From Firmicutes bacterium UBA5559 (GTDB lineage Bacteria > Bacillota > Clostridia > Peptostreptococcales > Anaerovoracaceae): a stretch of DNA of 59,978 nucleotides. The stretch's first letter is position 1; every line of letters begins with the position of its first letter. The translations under genes and the position numbers were made by a program. The notes below the pieces were generated by a model. It was not told the origin of the DNA and ran no database searches. It saw only the letters and a list, made by a program, of their open reading frames with translations. Location: contig DIMT01000036.1 of assembly GCA_002425705.1 (NCBI GenBank), positions 14,339-74,316 of the forward strand, read 5' to 3'. Of the stretch, positions 29,078 to 37,937 are shown piece after piece.

Positions 29078-29469
29078 TACTTTTTGAGCAAATCCCGGAT
29101 CTCCCGCAGCAGTTCAACGTCTTCCGGGGTGGCCGGTTCTTCTGCAGGAGCTTCTGCTTCTTTCTTTTTCAGCTTTTCCAGCATACGGATTGCCAGGAAT
29201 ATGAAGAAGGCGATGATCAGAAAATCGATGATATTCTGGATAAACTGACCGTAGTAAACGGCTACTTCCGGTGTGTCCCCAACAGCAGGTTCGATGAGAA
29301 TCTTAAGACCCGTAATATTGACATTCCCTAAAATGATTCCGATGATGGGCATAATGATATCGTTGACCATGGAGGTAACGATTTTCCCAAAGGCACCACC
29401 GATGATGACTGCAACGGCTAGATCAATGACATTTCCTCTCAGCACAAATGCCTTAAAATCTTTTATCAT
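29077..29469 (-). CDS. mscL: Large-conductance mechanosensitive channel
   Basis: The 130-residue protein has the MscL layout: amphipathic N-terminus (IKDFKAFVLRGNVIDLAVAV), TM1 with GGAFGKIVTSMV, TM2 (IIDFLIIAFFIFLAIR) and a charged C-terminal bundle ending LLREIRDLLKK. It releases solutes at high membrane tension. ATG 29469 is preceded by AGGAGGTG; an upstream open extension is not needed. Confidence 0.95.
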   Translation of the reverse strand: MIKDFKAFVLRGNVIDLAVAVIIGGAFGKIVTSMVNDIIMPIIGIILGNVNITGLKILIEPAVGDTPEVAVYYGQFIQNIIDFLIIAFFIFLAIRMLEKLKKKEAEAPAEEPATPEDVELLREIRDLLKK

Positions 29470-29527
29470 AACTTTGCACCTCCTGTTTTCCCTTTTCCAA
29501 GCCGATAAAATCACAAATATTGGATAT

Positions 29528-29536
29528 ATTATACCA
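29528..29536 (-). promoter_or_regulatory. Extended -10 element upstream of mscL
   Basis: On the minus strand TGG-TATAAT stands about 59 bases before the mscL start. The -35 is unclear. Confidence 0.4.
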
Positions 29537-29555
29537 TAGATTCCTTCAAACATAA

Positions 29556-29585
29556 CAAAAAAGTGAACCAGTTATCTGATTCACT
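29556..29585 (-). terminator. Terminator after the NUDIX gene
   Basis: On the minus strand AGTGAATCAG and CTGGTTCACT pair (one T-G wobble) around ATAA, followed by six T's. Confidence 0.85.
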
Positions 29586-29593
29586 CCATCTTT

Positions 29594-29995
29594 TCATACC
29601 ATGTTTTTCAGTTTTTCCACGATCGGCCAGTCCGCCCCGGCCCAGTCCAGCTCATGGAGTCTTTCCGTCGGCAGCCACTGAAAGTCGATGTGCTCCAGCA
29701 GGGTAAACCGGGGATCCTCCACCGGGCACAGAAAAGCATGCATTTCAATTTTAAAATCAGGATAGGTGTGATGGACCGTCATGAAGTGTTCCATGGAGTC
29801 CGGAATGATTTCCATATCCATTTCTTCCATCAGCTCCCGCATCAGGGCATCTTTGGGATTTTCTTCCCCCTCGATTTTCCCTCCCGGGAATTCATATTTG
29901 AAGGAAATATAATCAAATTTCCCATTCCCCCGCTGAACACACAATATTTTATCATCAGACTGAATGATTCCGGCTGATACTCGAATTTCTTTCAT
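29594..29995 (-). CDS. NUDIX hydrolase, MutT-like
   Basis: The 133-residue protein has the NUDIX box from residues about 39-61 (GGKIEGEENPKDALMREL, then MEEMDMEI), with metal-binding glutamates in REL-MEE. The YTGVHHT-like region and TDWP end resemble 8-oxo-dGTP diphosphatases (MutT), which clean oxidised nucleotides. ATG 29995 follows GAGG. A more general NTP pyrophosphatase is possible. Confidence 0.85.
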   Translation of the reverse strand: MKEIRVSAGIIQSDDKILCVQRGNGKFDYISFKYEFPGGKIEGEENPKDALMRELMEEMDMEIIPDSMEHFMTVHHTYPDFKIEMHAFLCPVEDPRFTLLEHIDFQWLPTERLHELDWAGADWPIVEKLKNMV

Positions 29996-30048
29996 TCTTG
30001 ATCCTCGTTTCATTTAGAATTTCCATCCTATCATATCATATTACTATC

Positions 30049-30080
30049 AAAAAGGCTGCTCCCTTTTTCAGAGAGCAGCC
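30049..30080 (-). terminator. Terminator after the amidohydrolase operon
   Basis: On the minus strand GGCTGCTC (30073-30080) and GAGCAGCC (30054-30061) form an 8-bp stem, followed by T's at 30049-30053. It ends the sigma-54-controlled operon. Confidence 0.88.
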
Positions 30081-30115
30081 CCGGATGTATGTATTGTTCT
30101 TTGAGTATATTTTCT

Positions 30116-31729
30116 TTACTTCTGATAGATGATCTTTCCGTCCATGATGGTCATTTCCACCTGAGCCTGCCGGATTTCCTCCGGAGTGACAGCAAACAGA
30201 TTTCTGTCCACCACCACCACATCGGCGAATTTTCCCTTTTCCAGGGTCCCCAGTTCATCCTCCCGGCCGATGCCGAAGGCAGATCCAAAGGTATATCCTT
30301 TGATCACTTCCGCTACCGTCAGTTTCTCAGAAGGATTCCAGCCTCCTTCCGGCAGACCGTCGTCGTGAAGGCGGGTAACACCCCGATGGATTTCGAAGAA
30401 AGGATTGTTGTCTACCACCGGGCAGTCGCTGCCGATGGCCAGAACGCCAGCCTGCTCCAGCAGGGTTTTGAAAGGCCAGGTAGTGGCAGCCAGTTCTTCT
30501 CCCAGGGCGGTCCGGTATTCTTCTCCCTCCCAGGTGGGCAAAAGTCCCAGATGCTCTGGCTGAACAGAAGGGATCAGTCCCAATTCCCGGAACCTGGGAC
30601 GATCATCCGGGTGAATCAGTTCCACATGCTCGATAGCATGACGGACGTCCTTCTTGCCATATTTTTTCATGGCTTCTTCATAACAGTCGATGGTAAACCG
30701 GATGGCTCGGTCACCGATAGCATGAATTTTGATCCAGAGGCCCCGTTTATGACCTTCCAGTATTCCTTCCCGGATCCGCTCCAGTTCAGACAGCTGCGTT
30801 CCCCTGTTACCGGGAGCATCAGCATAGTCCTCTAAAAGAAGGGCCGTATGGGTAGTAATGACTCCATCGACAAACTGCTTCAGCATATGGGCCCGTACTT
30901 TCTCGCCCTTGTATTTTTTGCTGTTTTCCAAGGCTTCATCCAGATCTCCCAGAAGATTTGCTGCTGCGGTAATTCGGATGGATAGTTCTCCAGAATTTTC
31001 CATGGCCGAATATACCTCCAGGGAGCCCAGATTTCGTCCGAAGTAGGGTTGGACATCCACCACCGAAGTAATGCCCAGAGGAGCGGCTTCTGCCATGTAT
31101 TTACGAAGAAAAGTCTTTTCCTGTTCCTCCGTAAAATTCAGGGCATGGGAAGCAACAGGGGCGATTGCCGATTCATAGAGGAACCCGGAAGGTTCTCCAT
31201 TTTCATTCCTGGATATTTCTCCGCCGAAGGGATCCGGCGTATCCTTGGTGACTCCGGCAATTTCCAGGGCTTTGCTGTTGACCCAGGCGCCATGAGCTTC
31301 TGCATTGAGGAGGAATACAGGGCGATCCGGGAACCAGCGGTCCAGGGTTTCCTTCATCGGCAGTTCCTTTACGTCCCAATAGACGTGGTACCAGTTGAAT
31401 CCGAAAACCCATCCCTCTGTCGGATTGGCTTCTTCAAATTCCTTCAGCATCCGGGCCGCCTCTTCTTCCGATTTGGCCGAACCCAGATTCACATAGGTCT
31501 TATACATCCCGGCCAAGATTAAGTGGGTATGGCTGTCGTGAAAGGCAGGCATAACCAGTTTATCCTGGTATTCAAACAGCGTTGCATCCGGGGTCATATA
31601 CTGCTCCGCTTCTGCTGCTGGTCCCACAGCAAGGATTCGGTTCCCTTCCATGGCCACAAATCCTTCATAAGGGGCATCCGCTATGCTGTCAAATAAAACA
31701 TTACTCTTTATAATAATTCTTTGGTTCAT
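30116..31729 (-). CDS. Amidohydrolase family protein, YtcJ-like
   Basis: The 537-residue protein belongs to the amidohydrolase 3 / YtcJ group. The N-terminal metal-binding motif is HDSHTHL, and later segments include KIHAIGDRAIRFTIDCYE and IGSDCPVV (the Asp end of the metal site). Members of this group act on formamides, hydantoin-like or other amides and are poorly characterised. It is last in the operon with the antiporter and amidase. A nitrogen-compound pathway is therefore likely, but the substrate is unknown. Confidence 0.85.
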   Translation of the reverse strand: MNQRIIIKSNVLFDSIADAPYEGFVAMEGNRILAVGPAAEAEQYMTPDATLFEYQDKLVMPAFHDSHTHLILAGMYKTYVNLGSAKSEEEAARMLKEFEEANPTEGWVFGFNWYHVYWDVKELPMKETLDRWFPDRPVFLLNAEAHGAWVNSKALEIAGVTKDTPDPFGGEISRNENGEPSGFLYESAIAPVASHALNFTEEQEKTFLRKYMAEAAPLGITSVVDVQPYFGRNLGSLEVYSAMENSGELSIRITAAANLLGDLDEALENSKKYKGEKVRAHMLKQFVDGVITTHTALLLEDYADAPGNRGTQLSELERIREGILEGHKRGLWIKIHAIGDRAIRFTIDCYEEAMKKYGKKDVRHAIEHVELIHPDDRPRFRELGLIPSVQPEHLGLLPTWEGEEYRTALGEELAATTWPFKTLLEQAGVLAIGSDCPVVDNNPFFEIHRGVTRLHDDGLPEGGWNPSEKLTVAEVIKGYTFGSAFGIGREDELGTLEKGKFADVVVVDRNLFAVTPEEIRQAQVEMTIMDGKIIYQK

Positions 31730-31744
31730 GGTTCTTTCCCTTTC

Positions 31745-33091
31745 TTACAGCAGTATTCCGGCAATCAGATAGGCTGCTGCGGTAACGATAATAACAGGAA
31801 GAATCATGGGCAGAGCTGTCCTGGCATAATCGATATTCTTAATTTTCGCCAATCCGCAGGTCAGGGTAACCGAATCTCCATAGAAACAGGTGGTGCTTCC
31901 GGCCGCTGCGCCTGCAATAACAGCACCTATCGTCAGGTACATGCTGGCTCCCAACGAGTCTGCAAGCGGAACCATGATAGGGAAACATACCGCTGCCATA
32001 CCCCAGAAGCTGCCAGTAACAAATCCCAGAGCCAGAAGTACAATAAACGCAATCAACGGAAGGAAGCTGGCATTGATCAAGGGAGATACCAGATCGATTA
32101 CATATGGGGCAAGGCCCAATGCATCATTGGCATTCTGCAGGACAAAGGCACTGATAACGATGGCGGTCACCACGAACATCTCCTGGAATCCTGTCCAGAT
32201 GGAGTCAAAGGCTTCTCCGAACTTAAGGAGTTTCTGAGGAATATACATGATCAGGGCTGCTGCGATTCCCACTAAGAGTCCATAGGTCAGTTCCTGAGTA
32301 TACAGTGTGATTCCAATTAGTAGAACCATGGGAACCAGGAAGTTCCAGACACTGGTAACCGGTTTTTCTTCTTCATCCGGGCTGTCCAGCAGGGCATCCG
32401 GCATAACCGCACCAGTCTTTTCGGCTCTTTCCTCGGCCAGCTTCATCGGTCCGAAGGGCTTGATGATTCTCAGTTGATACAGCAGTACGAAAAGCAGGGA
32501 TATCCACGCATAAAACATAAAGGGAACCGACTTCACTACTGCATCAATACCGTTTCCAGGCAACATGCCAAGGGCTTCGATCTGGCTTCCCATAAAGACT
32601 CCCCATAAGGAAAGGGGAACCAGGATACAAGTAGCACAGGCTACCATATTGATGGCAAAAGCGAACATTTCCCGGGACATCCGATTTTCATCGGCGATGG
32701 TCCTGCTGGCGACTCCTGCGCCCAGAATACTGAAATAGTTATCCAGGAAAAGGACGATTCCCATGGCCCATGCCAAAATACCGGTTTTCTTTTTATTGGT
32801 AGCAAACCGGAGGCCGAGTCTGGTAAATCCGGATATGGCGTTGGAAACTTCCAACAGTTTGATGAAAATACCGAAAAGGCCGAAAATGATGATGAAATAC
32901 GCCGATTCTCCCAGTTCCAGATAAAGAGAATCCAGATAGGAAAAGACGAAATTCGGGCCATCCAGAATTAAAAATCCGATCAGTGTTCCAATTACCAGGG
33001 GCTCAAGAGCCCTTTTCGTGATAATGGCGGTGACGATGACGGCGGTTACCGGCAATAAACTCAGTATGCCGTAGTTTGCAACTGCATCCAT
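31745..33091 (-). CDS. Na+/H+ antiporter NhaC-family transporter
   Basis: The 448-residue membrane protein has about eleven hydrophobic segments and NhaC-family features such as LGFVTGSFWGMAAVCFPIMVP and AGAAAGSTTCFYGDSVTL. Members exchange Na+ for H+, and some exchange organic acids or amines. Between an amidase and an amidohydrolase, carriage of the pathway's substrate or product is plausible, but this is inference. Confidence 0.85.
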   Translation of the reverse strand: MDAVANYGILSLLPVTAVIVTAIITKRALEPLVIGTLIGFLILDGPNFVFSYLDSLYLELGESAYFIIIFGLFGIFIKLLEVSNAISGFTRLGLRFATNKKKTGILAWAMGIVLFLDNYFSILGAGVASRTIADENRMSREMFAFAINMVACATCILVPLSLWGVFMGSQIEALGMLPGNGIDAVVKSVPFMFYAWISLLFVLLYQLRIIKPFGPMKLAEERAEKTGAVMPDALLDSPDEEEKPVTSVWNFLVPMVLLIGITLYTQELTYGLLVGIAAALIMYIPQKLLKFGEAFDSIWTGFQEMFVVTAIVISAFVLQNANDALGLAPYVIDLVSPLINASFLPLIAFIVLLALGFVTGSFWGMAAVCFPIMVPLADSLGASMYLTIGAVIAGAAAGSTTCFYGDSVTLTCGLAKIKNIDYARTALPMILPVIIVTAAAYLIAGILL

Positions 33092-33116
33092 TCAATTTCC
33101 TCCTTATTATTCTAAC

Positions 33117-33998
33117 TTATTCAGAAATGTGAAGCTTCAGAATTTCCTGATAGGTATCCACTCTTCGGTCCCGATGGAACTGAAGGATGTCCCTGGCTCT
33201 TTTGATTTCATCCAGATCCAGTTCTGCAACAATCAGATCTTCTTCATTTCTCTTTCCTTCTGCTATGATATTCCCCCAGGGGTCGGATACAAATCCTCTG
33301 CCGTAGAATTCCATATGGCCGCTTCCATCGGTGGCATCTTCCCTGCCAACTCGGTTACAGGCGCAGACATAGAAATTGTTGTGAATCCCATGGCCCCGAA
33401 TCGAATCCACCCAGGTCTGAGAGGTATCCAGATCCGGATTGTCCGGTTCGGATCCGATGGCTGAAGGATAGAAGACAAAATCGGCTCCCTTGAGGGCTAA
33501 AATTCTGGTCGGTTCCGGGAACCACTCATCCCAGCAGATCAGTACACCGAAGGTGCCATATTTGGAACGGAATACCAGGTAAGGGGAATCTCCCGGAGTA
33601 AAGTAATACTTTTCAATATATTGGGGACCTTCCGGGATATGGTGTTTCCGGTAATTTCCAAGGAAAGATCCGTCGGCGTCAAATACCGCTGCAGAATTGA
33701 AATATACCCCATCCATGGCATATTCATAATAACAGCTGACAATAACCACATCCAGTTCCTTTGCAAGCTTCTGAATATGCTGATTGGTGGGGCCGTCAAC
33801 CGGTTCGGCCCAGTCGTACTTCGTATAGTCGATGATTTGGGCAAAATATTGTCCATTGAATAATTCCTGGGTACAGACGATCTTGGCTCCCTTAGCCGCT
33901 AAAGCCCGTATTTGTTCCTCTGCTTTCATCAGGTTTTTCTGTCGATCCGGGTCACATGCAAATTGGGTCATACCGATAACAACTTTTCCTTTGTTCAT
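33117..33998 (-). CDS. Carbon-nitrogen hydrolase, N-carbamoylputrescine amidase-like
   Basis: The 293-residue nitrilase-superfamily enzyme has the full triad: Glu45 (VCTQEL), Lys118 (NYRKHHIPEG) and Cys155 (VLICWDEWFPE). Its pattern fits the AguB-type N-carbamoylputrescine amidases, which release putrescine, ammonia and CO2, though related beta-ureidopropionases share much of it. It is the first gene of the operon and lies just downstream of a sigma-54 promoter. Confidence 0.88.
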   Translation of the reverse strand: MNKGKVVIGMTQFACDPDRQKNLMKAEEQIRALAAKGAKIVCTQELFNGQYFAQIIDYTKYDWAEPVDGPTNQHIQKLAKELDVVIVSCYYEYAMDGVYFNSAAVFDADGSFLGNYRKHHIPEGPQYIEKYYFTPGDSPYLVFRSKYGTFGVLICWDEWFPEPTRILALKGADFVFYPSAIGSEPDNPDLDTSQTWVDSIRGHGIHNNFYVCACNRVGREDATDGSGHMEFYGRGFVSDPWGNIIAEGKRNEEDLIVAELDLDEIKRARDILQFHRDRRVDTYQEILKLHISE

Positions 33999-34058
33999 TT
34001 CAGAATCCTCCGCTTTCCATAGGTTAGCTCTTTGGAGCTATTTTACAACTCTATAAAA

Positions 34059-34074
34059 TGCAATTCCCATGCCA
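34059..34074 (-). promoter_or_regulatory. Sigma-54 (-24/-12) promoter of the amidase-antiporter-amidohydrolase operon
   Basis: On the minus strand the sequence reads TGGCAT-GGGAA-TTGCA. The GG (34072-34073) and GC (34060-34061) elements are spaced exactly as in the YTGGCAC-N5-TTGCW consensus. Transcription should start near 34049, about 50 bases before the amidase gene. The adjacent enhancer-binding protein gene fits this. Direct sequence reading. Confidence 0.85.
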
Positions 34075-34134
34075 TTATTCTTAGGGGCCAAATCATTGAA
34101 ATTTGAAGGATATCAAAATATAGATCGGTCATTT

Positions 34135-34154
34135 TTGTCAGTTTGAACTTACAA
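34135..34154. promoter_or_regulatory. Candidate enhancer (UAS) for the sigma-54 activator
   Basis: TTGTCAGT-TTGA-ACTTACAA is an imperfect palindrome (one mismatch) 85-105 bases upstream of the inferred start, the usual distance for an activator site. A further TTTGA...TCAAA repeat lies between it and the promoter. Binding is not shown. Confidence 0.4.
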
Positions 34155-34204
34155 TAGGATGTTTTTTCCCACGAGCTTAACTCAAATCCCATCGTTTCGC
34201 CCAG

Positions 34205-34248
34205 AAAAAAAGATAAAGACAGTGTCACTATATAATAACACTGTCTTT
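34205..34248 (-). terminator. Terminator after the enhancer-binding protein gene
   Basis: On the minus strand an 11-bp stem (AAAGACAGTGT / ACACTGTCTTT, 34238-34248 and 34215-34225) is followed by ATCTTTTTTT. Confidence 0.88.
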
Positions 34249-34298
34249 CTAAGCTTACAATTTTCCTGTTAATTATCTATATTTTCTGAAATTTTTTA

Positions 34299-35672
34299 TT
34301 ATTCAATCCCCAGCCGCTTCATCTTCTGATAAAGCAAAGGTCTGGCTATCTGGAGATACTCGGCTGCTTTCGTTTTATTGTTTCCGAATTTTTCCAAGGT
34401 GCTGATGATCAGCAACCGTTCTGCCTTATTACGGACCAACTCTATCGGATTTTCAGAGGGGTGACTGCTTACAAACTCCATGATACCCCCTGCGCCCCGG
34501 CTCTCTCCGATTCTAAAGTCTTCCGGCTGGAGAATCGGACTTTTTGCGTAGTTCATGGCCCGCTCTACGACATTATGAAGTTCCCGGATATTTCCCGGCC
34601 AATGGTACCCCTTCATGGTCTGAACAGCTTCCGGAGCAACACCGGAAATGCTCAATCCAAGGGATACGTTCAGTTCGTCGATAATATGAAGGATTAATTC
34701 CTCCAAATCCTCCAGTCTTTCCCGGAGAGGGGGAATCCGGATTTCAATTACCTGAAGCCGATAAAAGAGATCTCCCCGGAAACGACCCTGGCGAACCATA
34801 TCTTTCAAATCCTCATTGGTAGCGGCAATAACACGAACGTCCACCGGAATGCTGGTGTTGCTGCCGATTCGGTCCACTTCCTTTTCCTGAAGGACCCGAA
34901 GAAGCTTTGGCTGAATACTGAGGGGCATCTGATTGATCTCATCAATAAAAATCGTTCCCTTATCCGCCTGTTCAAACCGCCCCTGTTTTCCTTCCTTCAG
35001 TGCTCCGGTAAAGGATCCTTTTTCATATCCGAACAATTCTGATTCCACCAGATTCTCCGGGATGGCCGAGGAATTGACTTTAACCAGACGGCTTTTCCTC
35101 CGATTGCTCAAGTTATGAATAGCATGGGCCACCAGCTCCTTGCCGGTTCCTGTCTCACCGGTAATGATCACCGTAGAATTAGTCTTGGCCGCTGAAATGA
35201 TTTCTTCCTTGAGCCGAAGTATGGCTTGAGAATTTCCTACAATATTGTTGATGGAATACTTGGAACCCTCCAGTTTCAGGATTTCCTTTTTCAGATGCTT
35301 GAGTTCCTCATCAAGGAAACGGCTGTAGCCATCGGAAAGATCATATAAAAATTGAGAATCCTGGGTGGCATCGTACTCCAGGAGTCCGACCTTCTGTCCA
35401 TCCCTAAACAAGGGGACTTGAATGGTAATGCCGATTCCCAGATAAGAACTGTAAAATTCCAGCGAGATGTCATCCTTGGCAAGGCCGCTGATCATCTTGG
35501 AATTTGGAAAGACATCCAGAATATGCTTTCCAAGGATTTCCTGCCTTTCCATGGAAAAATATCCGGCACACTGGTCGTTGACATAGACCACCTTGCCGTC
35601 CATGTTAATAACCACCACCCCCGGAATATTCTCCAGATAAAATTCCACATCCTTTTCGGTCAGCTCATACAT
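34299..35672 (-). CDS. Sigma-54-dependent PAS-AAA-Fis transcriptional activator
   Basis: The 457-residue protein has a PAS domain (about residues 5-110, signal sensing), an AAA+ domain with Walker A GETGTGKE (172-179), a GSFTGA loop (219-224, which touches sigma-54; the consensus is GAFTGA), Walker B IFIDEI (241-246) and a Fis-type helix-turn-helix at the C-terminus (about 418-457). It likely drives the amidase operon, whose sigma-54 promoter is next to it. The ligand of the PAS domain is unknown. It follows the YczE-type gene by 24 bp. Confidence 0.93.
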   Translation of the reverse strand: MYELTEKDVEFYLENIPGVVVINMDGKVVYVNDQCAGYFSMERQEILGKHILDVFPNSKMISGLAKDDISLEFYSSYLGIGITIQVPLFRDGQKVGLLEYDATQDSQFLYDLSDGYSRFLDEELKHLKKEILKLEGSKYSINNIVGNSQAILRLKEEIISAAKTNSTVIITGETGTGKELVAHAIHNLSNRRKSRLVKVNSSAIPENLVESELFGYEKGSFTGALKEGKQGRFEQADKGTIFIDEINQMPLSIQPKLLRVLQEKEVDRIGSNTSIPVDVRVIAATNEDLKDMVRQGRFRGDLFYRLQVIEIRIPPLRERLEDLEELILHIIDELNVSLGLSISGVAPEAVQTMKGYHWPGNIRELHNVVERAMNYAKSPILQPEDFRIGESRGAGGIMEFVSSHPSENPIELVRNKAERLLIISTLEKFGNNKTKAAEYLQIARPLLYQKMKRLGIE

Positions 35673-35696
35673 TCCAAATAATCTCCCGCCTGCCGG

Positions 35697-36329
35697 CTAT
35701 CCTTCAAAACCGAACAGCTTCTTCATGTGAGGCATCAGGAGATGAATAATGGGACCCATGATCACCAGGCAGATGATCGTCCCGATTCCATAGACAGCCC
35801 CCAGGGATACCCCGATGATGAAGCAGAGCAAATCATTTCCGATCTTCAGATACCGGAATTTCCAGCCGGTTTTTTCCGCCAGGATGATGGGTAGGATTTC
35901 CCCTGCTCCCATGCCAAAGTCCGGTGAAACATAGGTAGCAATGCCAGTGGCTACTACCAGGGCTCCCAACAGCAAGAAGATCAGGCTGGTAATGAATCCA
36001 GGCCCCTCCGGCAACACCATGAAAAGAACCGGCTTCCACAAATCCACGGAAATCCCGATGGCAAAGGCTGACAAAAGTGTCCCCAGCCCGATTTTTTTAC
36101 GATTAAGAAAAAAGCCGATGGAAACGAAAAAAATATTGACCAGCACCTGAGCGGTGCCGAAGCTGTAATCACCGATGCGATTGATGGCTGCAAAGACCCC
36201 CATCACTCCAGTGGTAAAGGGATCCGCTCCGATATCTGCATAAACCATCAGATTGATGCCGCAGCCCATAAAGACCATGCCCAGCAGGACCACCAGGGAT
36301 TTTTTGATTATTTCTTTGGATTTTGTCAT
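35697..36329 (-). CDS. YczE/YyaS/YitT-type membrane protein
   Basis: The 210-residue integral membrane protein has five to six hydrophobic segments and family segments such as INLMVYADIGADPFTTGVMGV. ATG 36329 has a GTGGGG near it; the open frame extends 12 codons further upstream without support. It leads the operon with the sigma-54 activator gene. Family function is not known. It may supply or import a signal, which is only a guess. Confidence 0.8.
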   Translation of the reverse strand: MTKSKEIIKKSLVVLLGMVFMGCGINLMVYADIGADPFTTGVMGVFAAINRIGDYSFGTAQVLVNIFFVSIGFFLNRKKIGLGTLLSAFAIGISVDLWKPVLFMVLPEGPGFITSLIFLLLGALVVATGIATYVSPDFGMGAGEILPIILAEKTGWKFRYLKIGNDLLCFIIGVSLGAVYGIGTIICLVIMGPIIHLLMPHMKKLFGFEG

Positions 36330-36352
36330 AGGAACCCCACTTTCCACTTGTA

Positions 36353-36382
36353 AGTATACACTCAACGATGGACACTTTTCAA
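36353..36382 (-). promoter_or_regulatory. Probable SigA promoter of the YczE-activator operon
   Basis: On the minus strand TTGAAA (36377-36382) and TATACT (36353-36358) are 18 bases apart, about 24 bases before the gene. The spacer is one base longer than ideal. Confidence 0.5.
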
Positions 36383-36415
36383 GGCTTAGTGTACAATATA
36401 TCCGGAGGATGAACC

Positions 36416-37306
36416 ATGAACCGACACTACTTGATGATCATGGCCGCTGCCTCATTATGGGGATCCATCGGCATATTTATAAAGAATCTGACTGCCGCAG
36501 GCTTTTCGCCCATGCAGCTGGTTGCTTTCCGGACGTTGATCAGCATGACGCTGATTTTTCTGTTTTTATTATGGAAAGCACCTGAAAAATTAAAAATCCG
36601 ATGGCAGGACAGCTGGATGTTTATCGGCACCGGACTCTTCAGTTTTGTATTCTTCAACTATTTTTACTTTATTTCAGTCCAGCGAAACGGATTGTCTGTG
36701 GCTTCGGTGCTGCTATATACAGCCCCGGTTTTTGTTTTCCTGCTGTCCGTCCTGCTTTTCCGGGAACGGGTGACACCACTTAAGGTCACTACCCTGATTC
36801 TGGCCGTCATCGGCTGTCTGCTGGTTTCCGGCGCACTGGAAAAGGATACAGGCATGCTGGATCTTTTCGGCATCCTGGCCGGTGTCCTTTCCGGTCTGGG
36901 TTATGGGCTCTACAGCATCTTCGGGAAATTTGCCCTGACGAGATACGATGCGGTGACAATCACCTTCTACACCTTCCTTTTCGGAACCCTTGGGGCCTTT
37001 CCCTTGGCGGGGATGAACCGTGTACCCGGTCTGATTGACAGTTTCGGCCTATTGGCCAACATCCTTATTCTGGCAGTTCTCATCACCATCCTGCCTTTTA
37101 CGCTCTATACTATGGGGCTTTCCGGCACCGAACCCTCCAAAGCTTCGGTTCTGGCAACCGTGGAGCCTCTGGTGGCAACCTTCTTTGGACTGCTCCTTTA
37201 TCAGGAATCTCTGGGAGTATTAAAATTTTTCGGTATTCTTGCAGTCATAGGTGCCGCCCTGATCATCAATTTGCAGCCAAAGGAAAGGAGGCTGGATCAT
37301 GTATGA
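36416..37306 (+). CDS. EamA/DMT-family transporter
   Basis: The 296-residue protein has ten hydrophobic segments in two halves, each of the EamA type (MAAASLWGSIGIFIKNL; LSGLGYGLYSIFGKFAL). Members export amino acids, nucleosides or other metabolites. The start follows GGAGGATGAACC. The gene overlaps the fdhD-like gene by eight bases, so they are coupled. Substrate is not predictable. Confidence 0.85.
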   Translation: MNRHYLMIMAAASLWGSIGIFIKNLTAAGFSPMQLVAFRTLISMTLIFLFLLWKAPEKLKIRWQDSWMFIGTGLFSFVFFNYFYFISVQRNGLSVASVLLYTAPVFVFLLSVLLFRERVTPLKVTTLILAVIGCLLVSGALEKDTGMLDLFGILAGVLSGLGYGLYSIFGKFALTRYDAVTITFYTFLFGTLGAFPLAGMNRVPGLIDSFGLLANILILAVLITILPFTLYTMGLSGTEPSKASVLATVEPLVATFFGLLLYQESLGVLKFFGILAVIGAALIINLQPKERRLDHV

Positions 37307-37934
37307 CCCTTACGACGGTATCATCGGCTCCCTGCTGATCCAAAGATATGACCAGGGGGAGGTATTCTCCATGACAGACTCCCTGGGGAAAGAAACCTCC
37401 CTGACGGTTGAACTCCCCGAAGGAGGTCAGTTAACTGTGGCTTGTACACCGATTCATCTGGCAGAACTAAAAGCCGGCATCCTCTATTCCCAATCCCATC
37501 CCATGCCGATCCTATCAGACGATTTTCCGAAGGAAGCACCGGATTATGCCAGCATCCTGGAGGAACAGCAGAAATTTTCCAGCCGTTCGGATCTGTTCAT
37601 CAAGACCGGCAGTGTCCACAGCGGTCAGCTGATGGATCTGGATTATGTACCCGTTTTTTTCACGGAGGACATGGGGCGTCACAATGTGCTGGACAAATTG
37701 ATTGGCTATGCCCGTTTGCATCACATCGATCCAGCCCGAGTATGGCTCATGATCAGTTCCAGAATGCCTCTGGAGCTGATCCACAAGGCTCATCTGGCCG
37801 GCATACGGAGAATATGCTGCATATCTGCGCCCACCCGGGAAGCTGTTGAATTTGCCAGAGAGCAAAAGATTATTTTGCTGGGCATGTTCCGGGGAGCCCG
37901 GTTCAATATTTATTCCTCTTCTGATACGGAGTAA
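37299..37934 (+). CDS. fdhD: FdhD-like formate dehydrogenase accessory protein lacking the CxxC loop
   Basis: The 211-residue protein has the FdhD C-terminal region (EDMGRHNVLDKLIG; SSRMPLELIHKAHLAGI; SAPTREAVEFA; GMFRGARFNIY) and a shortened N-terminal part (VACTPIHLAELKAGILY). Normal FdhD is 260-280 residues and carries a CxxC that receives sulfur from IscS and passes it to the molybdenum cofactor. Here that segment is missing and no CxxC exists, only a Cys pair in RRICCIS. It is followed three bases later by mobA, so a role in Mo cofactor chemistry is still likely. Catalysis by the usual cysteine is not. Confidence 0.85.
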   Translation: MYDPYDGIIGSLLIQRYDQGEVFSMTDSLGKETSLTVELPEGGQLTVACTPIHLAELKAGILYSQSHPMPILSDDFPKEAPDYASILEEQQKFSSRSDLFIKTGSVHSGQLMDLDYVPVFFTEDMGRHNVLDKLIGYARLHHIDPARVWLMISSRMPLELIHKAHLAGIRRICCISAPTREAVEFAREQKIILLGMFRGARFNIYSSSDTE

Positions 37935-37937
37935 ACC

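Noticed and set aside
33999..34298. Possible small RNA or gene between the amidase and activator genes
   Set aside because: The region is explained by the sigma-54 promoter, a candidate enhancer and a terminator; no convincing coding frame.
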